DNA from: Pseudomonadota bacterium
Lineage (GTDB): Bacteria > Pseudomonadota > Gammaproteobacteria > Burkholderiales > Burkholderiaceae_D
DNA length: 6,640 bases
NCBI GenBank assembly: GCA_023422955.1
Contig: JAFAGG010000024.1
Location: 1 to 6,640, forward strand
Direction: 5' to 3'
Shown: in pieces, positions 1 to 6,444 of the stretch
Numbering within the stretch: position 1 is the first letter of the stretch
Layout: every line of letters begins with the position of its first letter
The notes under the pieces: generated by a model
The model's input: the letters and a program-made list of their open reading frames with translations, nothing else
Database searches by the model: none
Told to the model about the DNA's origin: nothing
Translations under genes and position numbers: made by a program

Positions 1-90
1 CAAGTTAAGGACCCCACTAGGAACCTTGCTGACGGTAAATAGTTCCGACAGAAAACTCTTTTCCTCATAGAAATTATTGATGAGCGCCAC
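1..90 (-). CDS. Possible 5' end of an unidentified gene, cut by the left edge
   Basis: Reading leftward from a GTG at 90-88, an open frame of 30 codons continues to base 1 without a stop. Its peptide begins (V/M)ALINNFYEEKSFLSELF and looks protein-like, mixing acidic, aromatic and aliphatic residues. A GAGGTG sequence at 104-99, a good match to the anti-Shine-Dalgarno complement, sits 8 nt before the GTG. An in-frame TAG at 111-109 limits any upstream extension. I do not recognise the family, and 30 residues are too few to assign one. The gene would be divergent from the 184-residue protein gene. The call rests on the ribosome binding site and the open frame only; it could be a chance open frame in an AT-richer region. 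Confidence 0.4.
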   Translation of the reverse strand, partial: MALINNFYEEKSFLSELFTVSKVPSGVLNL

Positions 91-507
91 GCCCTTGCCA
101 CCTCGATTCTATGAGGCAAGTGTTTGATCAATCGGCTATTTGCCTAGCTATCAATGCAGCTCATCTGCGCTTGTTATCGAAATTCCTTCATCAAGAAGCG
201 TGGACGAAATGCGAACTAAAACCGGCGACTCGCTCACTAACAAAAGATTGAATTTCCGAAAACCCGCTTGAAGACAAGCAAGCGCGCCAGGCAAAGGAAA
301 TTTTGGAAATGCAGCCTCTACTTCGCTTTGCACAAGGCACGCAAAGGGCAGGAAGGTACATTGCAGGCAGCGAGGAGCGTATGCCGCGCATGTCGGGAAC
401 ACTGTTCAGTCAAATCGGGAAGCGGTATTGCATGCTTTCTCATGCATGCCTGCTCGTGTCACTCGCAGTTCAAGATTCGCTATGAAAAATCCACAAAGGA
501 AATCTCA
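91..507. other. Intergenic region, AT-richer, no convincing gene
   Basis: This 417-bp stretch has only short open frames without ribosome binding sites, on either strand. Their translations are cysteine-rich or low in protein-like character. The first part (to about 260) is visibly more AT-rich than the genes to the right. Small symmetric elements are present: the palindrome TTGATCAA at 124-131, and an inverted repeat TGCATG/CATGCA at 429-434 and 441-446 with a 6-nt loop. Either could be an operator, but nothing ties them to a regulator. The frame of the downstream gene stays open back to an ATG at 268, but that extension is judged untranslated. I could not identify a convincing promoter, though the region must hold one for the gene at 508 if that gene is expressed. 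Confidence 0.5.
495..500 (+). promoter_or_regulatory. Ribosome binding site that decides the start at 508
   Basis: AAAGGA lies 7 nt before the ATG at 508, a good spacing. The same frame is open upstream to an ATG at 268, but the extra 80 codons would encode an unlikely cysteine-rich peptide, so this site supports the shorter 184-residue product. Confidence 0.6.
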
Positions 508-1062
508 ATGTCCAATTTGAAGACTGCACGCCAAACCATAGAAGCAGAACTCCAGCATGTGGAAAAAGGCATTGCGTTTTACCAGGCCAAGGCTTCTGCG
601 CTGAAGGCGACACTGATGCATATTGATCAGGCCGAGTCGGGCATGACGGCAAATAGGCCGCCAAAGCAAAGTGCCCGTTCTGCTGCATCCCTTACGCGCA
701 CAGCACCAAAGAAACAGCGCGGCCGCAAGGCGGGCACAAGGAATACGGGATCGACCCTGCCGCGAATGACTCGCACCTACTGGCTGGAGTTTATTAGCCA
801 CGAACCGAAAACCGCGGTAGACATCATCAACACTGCGCTTGCTTCATTCGATGCGCCGCTGGACCCGACTCAAACCAGGAAACTCAAACAGCGCGCCACG
901 CAGGCCTTGCAAGCGCTGTTAGGGTCGAAGCAAATCAAGGATGTGGGAGCAGGCCGGCAGCGGCGTTACTTTCTGCCGCTGGGCAAATCTTCCACCAGCG
1001 ACAAGGCCGGCGTAAAAGTAAAAACTTCTGTGGCAGATATCGGCGGCACCATCTTGCACTAA
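508..1062 (+). CDS. Uncharacterised basic protein, coiled coil plus winged-helix-like C-terminus (possible DNA-binding)
   Basis: The product is 184 residues and is not assigned to a named family. Residues about 2-43 are a charged amphipathic helix likely to form a coiled coil. Residues about 50-85 are a flexible, strongly basic linker containing KKQRGRKAGTRN, with an RGRK core (71-74) resembling an AT-hook. Residues about 88-157 resemble a winged helix: helices around TYWLEFISHEPKTAVDIINTA and LKQRATQALQALLGS, then a basic turn and strand GAGRQRRYFLP. The last 25 residues are polar. There is no signal peptide or membrane segment, so it is probably cytoplasmic. The start at 508 follows AAAGGA with 7-nt spacing. 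It stands alone: 177 bp with a strong stem-loop separate it from the next gene. DNA binding, perhaps as a nucleoid-associated or regulatory protein, is inferred from charge and predicted fold only; an RNA- or protein-binding role is also possible. Confidence is high for a real gene and low for its role. Confidence 0.75.
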   Translation: MSNLKTARQTIEAELQHVEKGIAFYQAKASALKATLMHIDQAESGMTANRPPKQSARSAASLTRTAPKKQRGRKAGTRNTGSTLPRMTRTYWLEFISHEPKTAVDIINTALASFDAPLDPTQTRKLKQRATQALQALLGSKQIKDVGAGRQRRYFLPLGKSSTSDKAGVKVKTSVADIGGTILH

Positions 1063-1116
1063 GCAGCACACCAAGCAATGCCAGGCAGTACCAGACAGCA
1101 CTCATCGGAACAGGAA

Positions 1117-1147
1117 CAGCAAGGGACGCGGACAGCGTCCCTTGCTG
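1117..1147 (+). terminator. 13-bp perfect stem-loop, possible terminator of the 184-aa protein gene
   Basis: CAGCAAGGGACGC at 1117-1129 is exactly complementary to GCGTCCCTTGCTG at 1135-1147, with a 5-nt GGACA loop. The stem is GC-rich and starts 54 nt after the TAA of the upstream gene, where a terminator would be expected. No T-run follows on either strand, so it is not a canonical intrinsic terminator. It could instead be an mRNA-stabilising structure, an attenuator ahead of the YihY-family gene, or a regulator binding site. The structure itself is certain; the role is inferred. Confidence 0.4.
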
Positions 1148-1198
1148 CTGGAAAGAGCAAGCGTGACAAACAGCAGCTGGCACAGTGCTCGCTTGGAA

Positions 1199-1226
1199 GG
1201 AGGCCTCCCTTTTTCCCATGACATGG
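1199..1226 (+). promoter_or_regulatory. Two short palindromes in the leader of the YihY-family gene
   Basis: GGAGGCCTCC (1199-1208) is a perfect 10-bp palindrome, and CCATGACATGG (1216-1226) is a perfect 11-nt palindrome around a central A. A T-run separates them, and they end just before the AGGAG ribosome binding site at 1228-1232. The first contains a strong Shine-Dalgarno-like AAGGAGG (1197-1203), and the second contains an ATG (1218) that opens a five-codon frame ending in TGA at 1233-1235. They could be operator half-sites or a translational control leader. No known motif is recognised, and short palindromes occur by chance. Confidence 0.2.
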
Positions 1227-1227
1227 C

Positions 1228-1232
1228 AGGAG
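1228..1232 (+). promoter_or_regulatory. Ribosome binding site of the YihY-family gene
   Basis: AGGAG is 7 nt before the ATG at 1240. It favours that start over a second in-frame ATG at 1261. Confidence 0.65.
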
Positions 1233-1239
1233 TGAAGCA

Positions 1240-2133
1240 ATGATATCCGGCGTTCCAACGATGCAGTTCCTGAAAGAGCTGAACCAGGAAATGAGCGACG
1301 ACAATATCTACAATGGCGCCGCTGCCCTGGCGTATTACCTGACCATGGCCATCTTTCCGGCACTGATACTGCTGATGACCCTGATCCCCTATCTCCCCAT
1401 CGAGAACGTGGACACGGCCATCATGGATATGCTGGGCCAGGCGCTGCCCGGGGAAGCGTATGACATGGTGGCCGGCGTAGTGAATGAAGTCACCGGCCAG
1501 AAACGTGGCGGCCTGCTCTCCTTCGGCATCCTGGCCACGATATGGGCTACGTCCAGCGGCATGTATGCAATCATGCAGCAACTGAACATCACTTACGATG
1601 TGAAGGAAGGCCGCAACTTCATCCGTACCCGCCTTACCGCCATCCTGCTGAGCCTGATGTTTGCCGTACTGGTCCTGGGCGCTTTCTCGATGATCGTGCT
1701 GGGCGGCGTGATTCAGGATTGGCTGGGCAGCCAGTTCGGCTTCAGCGACTGGCTGCTGTGGCTGTTTGCCGCTTTCCGCTGGGTGATGATCCTGCTGGCG
1801 CTGCTATTGGGATTTGCACTGGTCTACAAATTTGCTCCCGACGTGGAGCAGAAATTTGCCTTCATTACGCCCGGCAGCCTGCTGGGTGTGCTGCTCCTAA
1901 TCATTGCCTCGCTGGGCTTTGCCTTCTACACCAGCAACTTTGCCGATTACAGCGCGACCTATGGCAGCATAGGCGCCATCATCATTTTGATGCTGTGGTT
2001 ATATATCGCCGGCCTGGTGATTTTGATCGGATCGGAAATCAATGCGCTGGTAGAGCATCATAGTCCCGAGGGAAAACGCAAGGGCGAGAAGGAGGAGGGA
2101 AACCGGCAAGGCGGTCCTCTTCCTCAAAAGTAG
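1240..2133 (+). CDS. YihY/BrkB family inner-membrane protein
   Basis: The product is 297 residues, the usual size for this family (E. coli YihY is about 290). About six hydrophobic segments are visible near residues 28-52, 90-112, 132-158, 167-196, 209-231 and 243-267. Family hallmarks are the AAALAYYLTMAIFPALILL stretch in the first membrane segment, FITPGSLLGV around 208-217, and the block FYTSNFADYSATYGSIGA (229-246) followed by LWLYIAGLVILIGSEINAL. The last 25 residues are a charged cytoplasmic-type tail rich in Lys, Glu and Gly. The start follows AGGAG with 7-nt spacing. Function is not firmly known: relatives were called ribonuclease BN by an early misassignment (the true enzyme is ElaC/RNase Z) and BrkB from a Bordetella serum-resistance locus, and a transporter-like role is often suggested. 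It appears monocistronic and converges on the acyltransferase gene, with only 22 bp between stop codons and no clear intrinsic terminator. Confidence 0.93.
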   Translation: MISGVPTMQFLKELNQEMSDDNIYNGAAALAYYLTMAIFPALILLMTLIPYLPIENVDTAIMDMLGQALPGEAYDMVAGVVNEVTGQKRGGLLSFGILATIWATSSGMYAIMQQLNITYDVKEGRNFIRTRLTAILLSLMFAVLVLGAFSMIVLGGVIQDWLGSQFGFSDWLLWLFAAFRWVMILLALLLGFALVYKFAPDVEQKFAFITPGSLLGVLLLIIASLGFAFYTSNFADYSATYGSIGAIIILMLWLYIAGLVILIGSEINALVEHHSPEGKRKGEKEEGNRQGGPLPQK

Positions 2134-2139
2134 GCTGGC

Positions 2140-2169
2140 TTTATTTCGTTATTTTTTATTTCGTTATTT
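2140..2169. repeat. Exact 15-bp tandem duplication at the convergent gene junction
   Basis: TTTATTTCGTTATTT occurs twice head to tail, at 2140-2154 and 2155-2169, with no mismatch. Read on the minus strand, the right copy covers most of the final codons (E-I-T-K) and the TAA of the acyltransferase gene. The left copy, in the same frame after the stop, spells K-I-T-K and a second TAA at 2143-2141. The unit length is a multiple of three, so frame is kept. It looks like a replication-slippage duplication. The A/T-rich unit may also help end transcription between the converging genes, but no hairpin precedes it on either strand. Confidence 0.85.
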
Positions 2170-3442
2170 CCGGCCGCTTAGTGTCCGGTAGCGGAACAAA
2201 ACCCCTACGCAACAGGCGCTGCGAAAGGTACCGTCGAAATTGATCGGTGTACCTTTCTGTCAATAGGGAAAAGGCATACGCATAGAGATAAATAGCGGCG
2301 AGCAAGGCTGCAAGATAAAACATCCCTGCCCCTGTCGGCTGCCCCGAAAATGGCACATCGAATACCACATCCATCATGGCCACGGCGAACAGCAGGAAAG
2401 GAAGGTGAACCAGATAAAGCGTGTAAGAGAACTCGGCCAGCGGAGCATTAAGGGATTTGCGTGCCGTGCTTTGTATATGATTCTGGTTCAGTGACACAAA
2501 CAGCATGAAGCATCCTGCTGCCAGGATACAGTCACGCAGCAAGAGCTCACCTGTGGCAGGCACGTCGTTCGAGATTGCATCCAGGCGTGACCAGACCAAA
2601 GCTGCCATGAATAGCCCATACCCGACCAGCGGCGGAACACGCCAGTGCAACTTCGAACCCAATATCACTGCTGCACCGGTCAGCCAGATCAGAAACCATA
2701 AAAGGATGTCGAGTGGAAGCAGGACGAGCAGTGCAGCCAGCAATCCGCCATACACCATCATGCGTCCTGGACAGGCACGTGAAGACAGCAGCTGCAGCGC
2801 ACAAAAGAAAAGGATGTAATACCACCACTCATACGCGAGGCTCCATAAGGGCCCATTGCTTCCTAAGGCGGGCACCAGGATCTCCTGCAGCATCAGGGAA
2901 TTGCCCAGCGCAATCACGGGATTCATCCTATCCAGCGCATCGGCGCTAAATCGATACTGCGAGGTGTGCGAGTAAAGACCTGATGCGTCCAGATAGGTGC
3001 TTCCCACCAGGTCCAGCAGATATCCTGCCAATAAGGCAGGAAAGAAAACCAGATAAATACGCGCAAAGCGATGCACCAGATAGGTTTTTCCCGAGAAGCG
3101 CCGTTCGGCATATTTTTCCGCAGAGACGCCGCCCACCAGCAATCCGCTGATAACGAAAAACACTATCACTGCTTCATGTCCGAAGCCGGTCACAAAATAC
3201 AGCAGCTTGATCGCCACGCTGCCTTGGTTTTCAACTTGACTGTATTCCACGAAGAGCAGCGGCCGGATATGGGACAACACCACCATGAATGCCGCGAACC
3301 AGCGCAACAGATCCAGGCGTCCAGAAAGGGAAGAGCTGATCATGGGATTGAATAAAAGGGAGGGGGTGTTGATAGCGACCGCCATCTTACCCAGGCGTGG
3401 CACCAACAAGATTCCAGCCTGATCCCGGTCAAAAAAACCCAT
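2156..3442 (-). CDS. Acyltransferase 3 family integral membrane protein (OafA/NodX-like)
   Basis: The product is up to 428 residues with about ten hydrophobic segments. It belongs to the family that moves acyl groups, usually acetyl, onto polysaccharides, lipopolysaccharide or other envelope sugars. The R-x10-H signature is present as R47 to H58 in RWFAAFMVVLSH. Other family features are FFVISGLLVGG (95-105), HRFARIYLVFFPALL (124-138), NGPLWSLAYEWWYY (196-209) and FSYTLYLVHLPFLLF near the C-terminus with H346. No fused SGNH domain is present, so it is the simple membrane form. The start is uncertain: none of the in-frame ATGs at 3442, 3385 or 3343 has a good ribosome binding site, and a start at 3343 would give the more typical short N-terminus before GRLDLLRW. 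It lies 47 bp downstream of the GGDEF-EAL gene on the same strand, so co-transcription is plausible. The acceptor substrate cannot be told from sequence; no glycan-synthesis genes are visible nearby. Confidence 0.9.
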   Translation of the reverse strand: MGFFDRDQAGILLVPRLGKMAVAINTPSLLFNPMISSSLSGRLDLLRWFAAFMVVLSHIRPLLFVEYSQVENQGSVAIKLLYFVTGFGHEAVIVFFVISGLLVGGVSAEKYAERRFSGKTYLVHRFARIYLVFFPALLAGYLLDLVGSTYLDASGLYSHTSQYRFSADALDRMNPVIALGNSLMLQEILVPALGSNGPLWSLAYEWWYYILFFCALQLLSSRACPGRMMVYGGLLAALLVLLPLDILLWFLIWLTGAAVILGSKLHWRVPPLVGYGLFMAALVWSRLDAISNDVPATGELLLRDCILAAGCFMLFVSLNQNHIQSTARKSLNAPLAEFSYTLYLVHLPFLLFAVAMMDVVFDVPFSGQPTGAGMFYLAALLAAIYLYAYAFSLLTERYTDQFRRYLSQRLLRRGFVPLPDTKRPEITK

Positions 3443-3480
3443 CAGTTTGAAATCCGGAGGAAGGCGGCAAGCTTAGTGCA

Positions 3481-3496
3481 GCACTGCGCTCAGTGC
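3481..3496 (-). terminator. Small stem-loop spanning the stop codon of the GGDEF-EAL gene
   Basis: GCACTG (3481-3486) and CAGTGC (3491-3496) form a perfect 6-bp stem with a 4-nt loop; the TGA of the sensor gene (3492-3490) straddles loop and stem. An overlapping alternative palindrome, AGTGCAGCACT (3475-3485), could compete with it. No T-run follows in the transcription direction, so at most it is a weak or attenuating structure between this gene and the acyltransferase gene. It may have no function. Confidence 0.25.
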
Positions 3497-6444
3497 AAAG
3501 AGATGCCGCGATAGCCTTGCTTGCGCTTGGCGAGCATCTCTTCGAATTCCTCTACAGGCAAGGGCTGAGAGAATAAAAATCCCTGACCGTAATCGCAACC
3601 GGCAGCCTTGAGAATATCCATCTGCTCCTGGGTTTCGACGCCTTCGGCAATCACCTTCAATCCCAGCTTGTGCGCCATTGCAATCATGGATTCCGTGATG
3701 GAACGGTTGCCGGGATTGCTGGCCATGTCGCGCACGAAGGATTGATCTATTTTCAGGTAATCGATCGCGAACTTCTGCAAGTAAGCCATGGAGGAATAGC
3801 CGGTGCCGAAATCGTCAATCGCCACCTGTATTCCTGCCTCCTTGTATTCCAGCAGCTTGCTGGACACATGCTCGGAAATATCCAGCAGCACGCCTTCGGT
3901 AATTTCAATCGCGATATGGGCAGGCGACAACTCAAGCTGCCGCAGATAGGTCAACCATTTTTCCTGCTCCTTTGAGCGGAATTGCAAGGGCGATTTATTT
4001 ACGCTCACTTGCAAGGGAAGGCCGAGCGTGTCGTTCCAGCGCTTGGCCGTATCGGCGGCGGTGCGGAAAACAAAATCGCCGATGACATCGATCATTCCCG
4101 CCTCTTCGGCAAGCGGAATGAAATAGGCAGGATTGACATTGCCCAGCAGCGGATTTTTCCAGCGCACCAGGGCTTCTGCCTTGATGACATTTCCGGTACT
4201 GAACTCAATAACAGGCTGGTATTGGACATGGATTTCACCGCTATGCACGGCATGCCGCAATTCCTGCAGCAGGCGCAAACGCCAATGCGCTTTCTGGTCC
4301 ATCTCGCGCGTGAAATAACTGAACTGATTCTTGCCGGCGCTCTTGGCAACATACATGGCCTGATCTGCCTTGCGGATCAACTCTTCGGCCGTGCGCGCAT
4401 CGTCCGGATAAACGGCGATGCCGACGCTGGCCGTCAGAAACGCCTTTTCCTTTTCCATTGAAAAAGGACAGGCCAATGCCTCCAGCATCTTCTGCACCAG
4501 CCGCTCGATATGATCCGTATTGTGCAGATCGCCGAGTATGACGGTAAATTCGTCGCCGCCCAGGCGCGCGACCGTATCCGCATCGCGCACGCATTGCCTG
4601 ATTCGCTGTGCGGCCTGCACCAGCAGCGCATCGCCGGCATCATGACCGAAAAAGTCGTTGACCTGCTTGAAGCGATCGAGGTCGATGAACAGCAAGGCAA
4701 ACGTGCAGTCCCGCCGCTGCGCATTGGCCACCTCATGCATCAGCCGGTCACGAAACAGGCGGCGGTTGGGCAAGCCCGTCAGTGCATCGAAGTTGGCAAG
4801 CTGCCATACACGCTCATCGGCTTCCTTGCGTGCCGTCACGTCGGCCATCAAACCGGTCATGCGCCACGGCTCGCCGGTGGGCGAACGTTCTACCAGCACG
4901 CCGCGTGAATGTATCCACTTCCAGTTGCCATCCCTGCTTCTTATCCGGTATTCGCAGGAATAGGAAGCCGTCCTGCCGGCAAGATGCTCGCGCATGGTGG
5001 CTTGCGCCCGCTCCCGGTCATGCGGATGCACGCCTGCCATCCAGGGACTATCTCCTGCGCCAAGTTCCTGCAGCGAATAACCGGTGATATCGCCGATGTG
5101 CTCGGAATAATTGGTGGTATCGGTACGCAAATCCCAATCCCAGAAACCTTCGCCCGATCCTTCTATCGCCAGCTTCAGCCGCTCATTGAGAATATGCATT
5201 TGCTCCTGCGAGCGCTTCAGCTCACTGACATCGCGCAGCAGCACTTGCATCGCCTGCCGCCCTTCCCAGCGTACTCTTCCGGCGGTCATCTGCACCACCA
5301 CGCTTGAGCCATCCACCTTCCTCCAGCGCTGCTCGACGAGTTGCGCGGCAGGCGGGACCGGGTTCGAGCCGGGCGCAGGTTCATTGATGGTGTCGTGAAA
5401 TTCAGGGTCGATCAGTTCAAACGGCGATTTACCTATCAGCGCCTGCTCATCGTCAGCACCCAGGATGCGCGCAGCGGCGCGGTTTGCGTACACGAAGCAG
5501 TTTTCCACCTTGACCAGGATGCCGTCGGGACTCAACTGGGTTAGAAGCCGGAAACGTTCCTCGCTCGATTGCAGCGCATATTCCGCTTCTTTCTGCGACG
5601 ATATGTCCTTGAATAATATGCCGATGCGCCGGCTTTCCGGTGTGCCGATGGGAACCGCGAATCCTTCGAACCATTTGCCCAGATGCTTGGCCTCTTCCAC
5701 GAAGCGGGCAGCCTTGCCGGTCAGGGCGACTTGACCGAATAAATGTATGAAGCGGCTGTCGGCAGAAGGCAGAATTTCCGTGAAGGTTCTGTTCCTTACA
5801 TTTTTCAAACCGCTTTGCTTCTCGAAGGCGGCATTCACTTCAAGGTAGCGATAGTCGCTGATCCGGCTTGCTTCATCCATCAGCATTTCAATGATGCAAA
5901 ATCCCTCCTCCATCGCATCCTGAACCGCCTGATATGCATGCTTCATGTTTGCCAGCGCAAGATAATCGCGCGTGACATTGGTGCCGACAGCCAGCACGCC
6001 GTGGATACCTGCTTCATCTCCTATCGGGCTTAATCCATAGGTCCACCACACGGTAGCCGGCTTGCCTTCATGCGTGACCGGGAGGGGACTTGCTTCATGC
6101 CAGCTTGCCCCTCTTCCCGCCATCACCGCCTTGACTTCCGGACCGATCATTTCCCAGCGCTTGCGCCAGCCGCTTCCTCCGGGCTGCCCCAGGGCAGGCG
6201 CATGTCCGTCGGAGCCTATATGCCTTTTATAGGCATCGTTGTAGAACTGGATAAGCTGCGGCCCCCACCAGAGAAACATCGGGCAATGACTGTTCATCAG
6301 CAGGCGCAAGGTATTTTTCAGCGCCGGCGGCCACTTCGCTATCGGACCAAGCACAGTGCCGGACCAATCATGGGCGCGTAGGAACGCCCCGGTTTCTCCT
6401 CCGTCCCAAAGAAAGCTGCGCTCCGCGTTCATGGCATTCGTCAT
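3490..6444 (-). CDS. Multi-PAS sensor protein with GGDEF and EAL domains (diguanylate cyclase/phosphodiesterase)
   Basis: This 984-residue protein makes and/or degrades cyclic di-GMP. No membrane segment or signal peptide is seen, so it is cytosolic. An N-terminal PAS-like module (about 30-160) carries LGPIAKWPPALK, FLWWGPQLIQFYNDAY and the end-piece GVLAVGTNVT. Three further PAS/PAC units follow at about 167-283, 293-412 and 421-541; the last resembles PAS_3 (GEGFWDWDLRTDTTNYSEHI, YRIRSRDGNWKWIHSRG). The GGDEF domain (about 545-710) has NFDALTGLPNRRLF, an intact GGDEF (629-633) and an inhibitory RxxD site (620-623) five residues before it. The EAL domain (about 720-972) has E757-A-L, N816, E847/E850, DDFGTGYSS (877-885), K898-I-D, E934-G-V-E and Q954, the full metal- and substrate-binding set. 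Both activities therefore look possible. The start is uncertain: GGAG at 6450-6447 is only 2 nt from the ATG at 6444 and 14 nt from an in-frame ATG at 6432. The signal sensed is unknown. The acyltransferase gene lies 47 bp downstream. Confidence 0.95.
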   Translation of the reverse strand: MTNAMNAERSFLWDGGETGAFLRAHDWSGTVLGPIAKWPPALKNTLRLLMNSHCPMFLWWGPQLIQFYNDAYKRHIGSDGHAPALGQPGGSGWRKRWEMIGPEVKAVMAGRGASWHEASPLPVTHEGKPATVWWTYGLSPIGDEAGIHGVLAVGTNVTRDYLALANMKHAYQAVQDAMEEGFCIIEMLMDEASRISDYRYLEVNAAFEKQSGLKNVRNRTFTEILPSADSRFIHLFGQVALTGKAARFVEEAKHLGKWFEGFAVPIGTPESRRIGILFKDISSQKEAEYALQSSEERFRLLTQLSPDGILVKVENCFVYANRAAARILGADDEQALIGKSPFELIDPEFHDTINEPAPGSNPVPPAAQLVEQRWRKVDGSSVVVQMTAGRVRWEGRQAMQVLLRDVSELKRSQEQMHILNERLKLAIEGSGEGFWDWDLRTDTTNYSEHIGDITGYSLQELGAGDSPWMAGVHPHDRERAQATMREHLAGRTASYSCEYRIRSRDGNWKWIHSRGVLVERSPTGEPWRMTGLMADVTARKEADERVWQLANFDALTGLPNRRLFRDRLMHEVANAQRRDCTFALLFIDLDRFKQVNDFFGHDAGDALLVQAAQRIRQCVRDADTVARLGGDEFTVILGDLHNTDHIERLVQKMLEALACPFSMEKEKAFLTASVGIAVYPDDARTAEELIRKADQAMYVAKSAGKNQFSYFTREMDQKAHWRLRLLQELRHAVHSGEIHVQYQPVIEFSTGNVIKAEALVRWKNPLLGNVNPAYFIPLAEEAGMIDVIGDFVFRTAADTAKRWNDTLGLPLQVSVNKSPLQFRSKEQEKWLTYLRQLELSPAHIAIEITEGVLLDISEHVSSKLLEYKEAGIQVAIDDFGTGYSSMAYLQKFAIDYLKIDQSFVRDMASNPGNRSITESMIAMAHKLGLKVIAEGVETQEQMDILKAAGCDYGQGFLFSQPLPVEEFEEMLAKRKQGYRGISLH

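Noticed and set aside
106..111. TAGAAT as a -10 box for the possible left-edge minus-strand gene
   Set aside because: The nearest -35-like TTGATC is only 14 bp away, and transcription would begin at or beyond the ribosome binding site.
481..486. TATGAA as a -10 box for the gene at 508
   Set aside because: There is no acceptable -35 at 16-18 bp, and the transcript would start at the ribosome binding site.
268..507. Upstream in-frame extension of the 184-residue protein to an ATG at 268
   Set aside because: It lacks a ribosome binding site, encodes an unlikely cysteine-rich peptide, and a well-spaced AAAGGA precedes the ATG at 508.
1542..2063. A 173-codon plus-strand frame inside the YihY-family gene
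   Set aside because: It overlaps the conserved membrane protein in another frame, and its translation is an Arg/His/Gly-rich artefact.
1240..2133. Ribonuclease BN annotation for the YihY-family protein
   Set aside because: The name is a historical misassignment for the family; the sequence is an integral membrane protein with no nuclease motif.
2130..2160. Bidirectional intrinsic terminator between the converging genes
   Set aside because: The T/A-rich tract is explained by the tandem repeat, and I could find no GC-rich hairpin before it on either strand.
3982..4908. Long plus-strand open frames opposite the GGDEF-EAL coding region
   Set aside because: They are antisense to clearly conserved domain motifs, lack ribosome binding sites and give no recognisable protein; they follow from GC-biased codons.
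5358..5372. tRNA T-arm-like CCGG stem with loop GTTCGAG
   Set aside because: It lies inside the sensor coding sequence, and no matching acceptor, D or anticodon arm is present around it.
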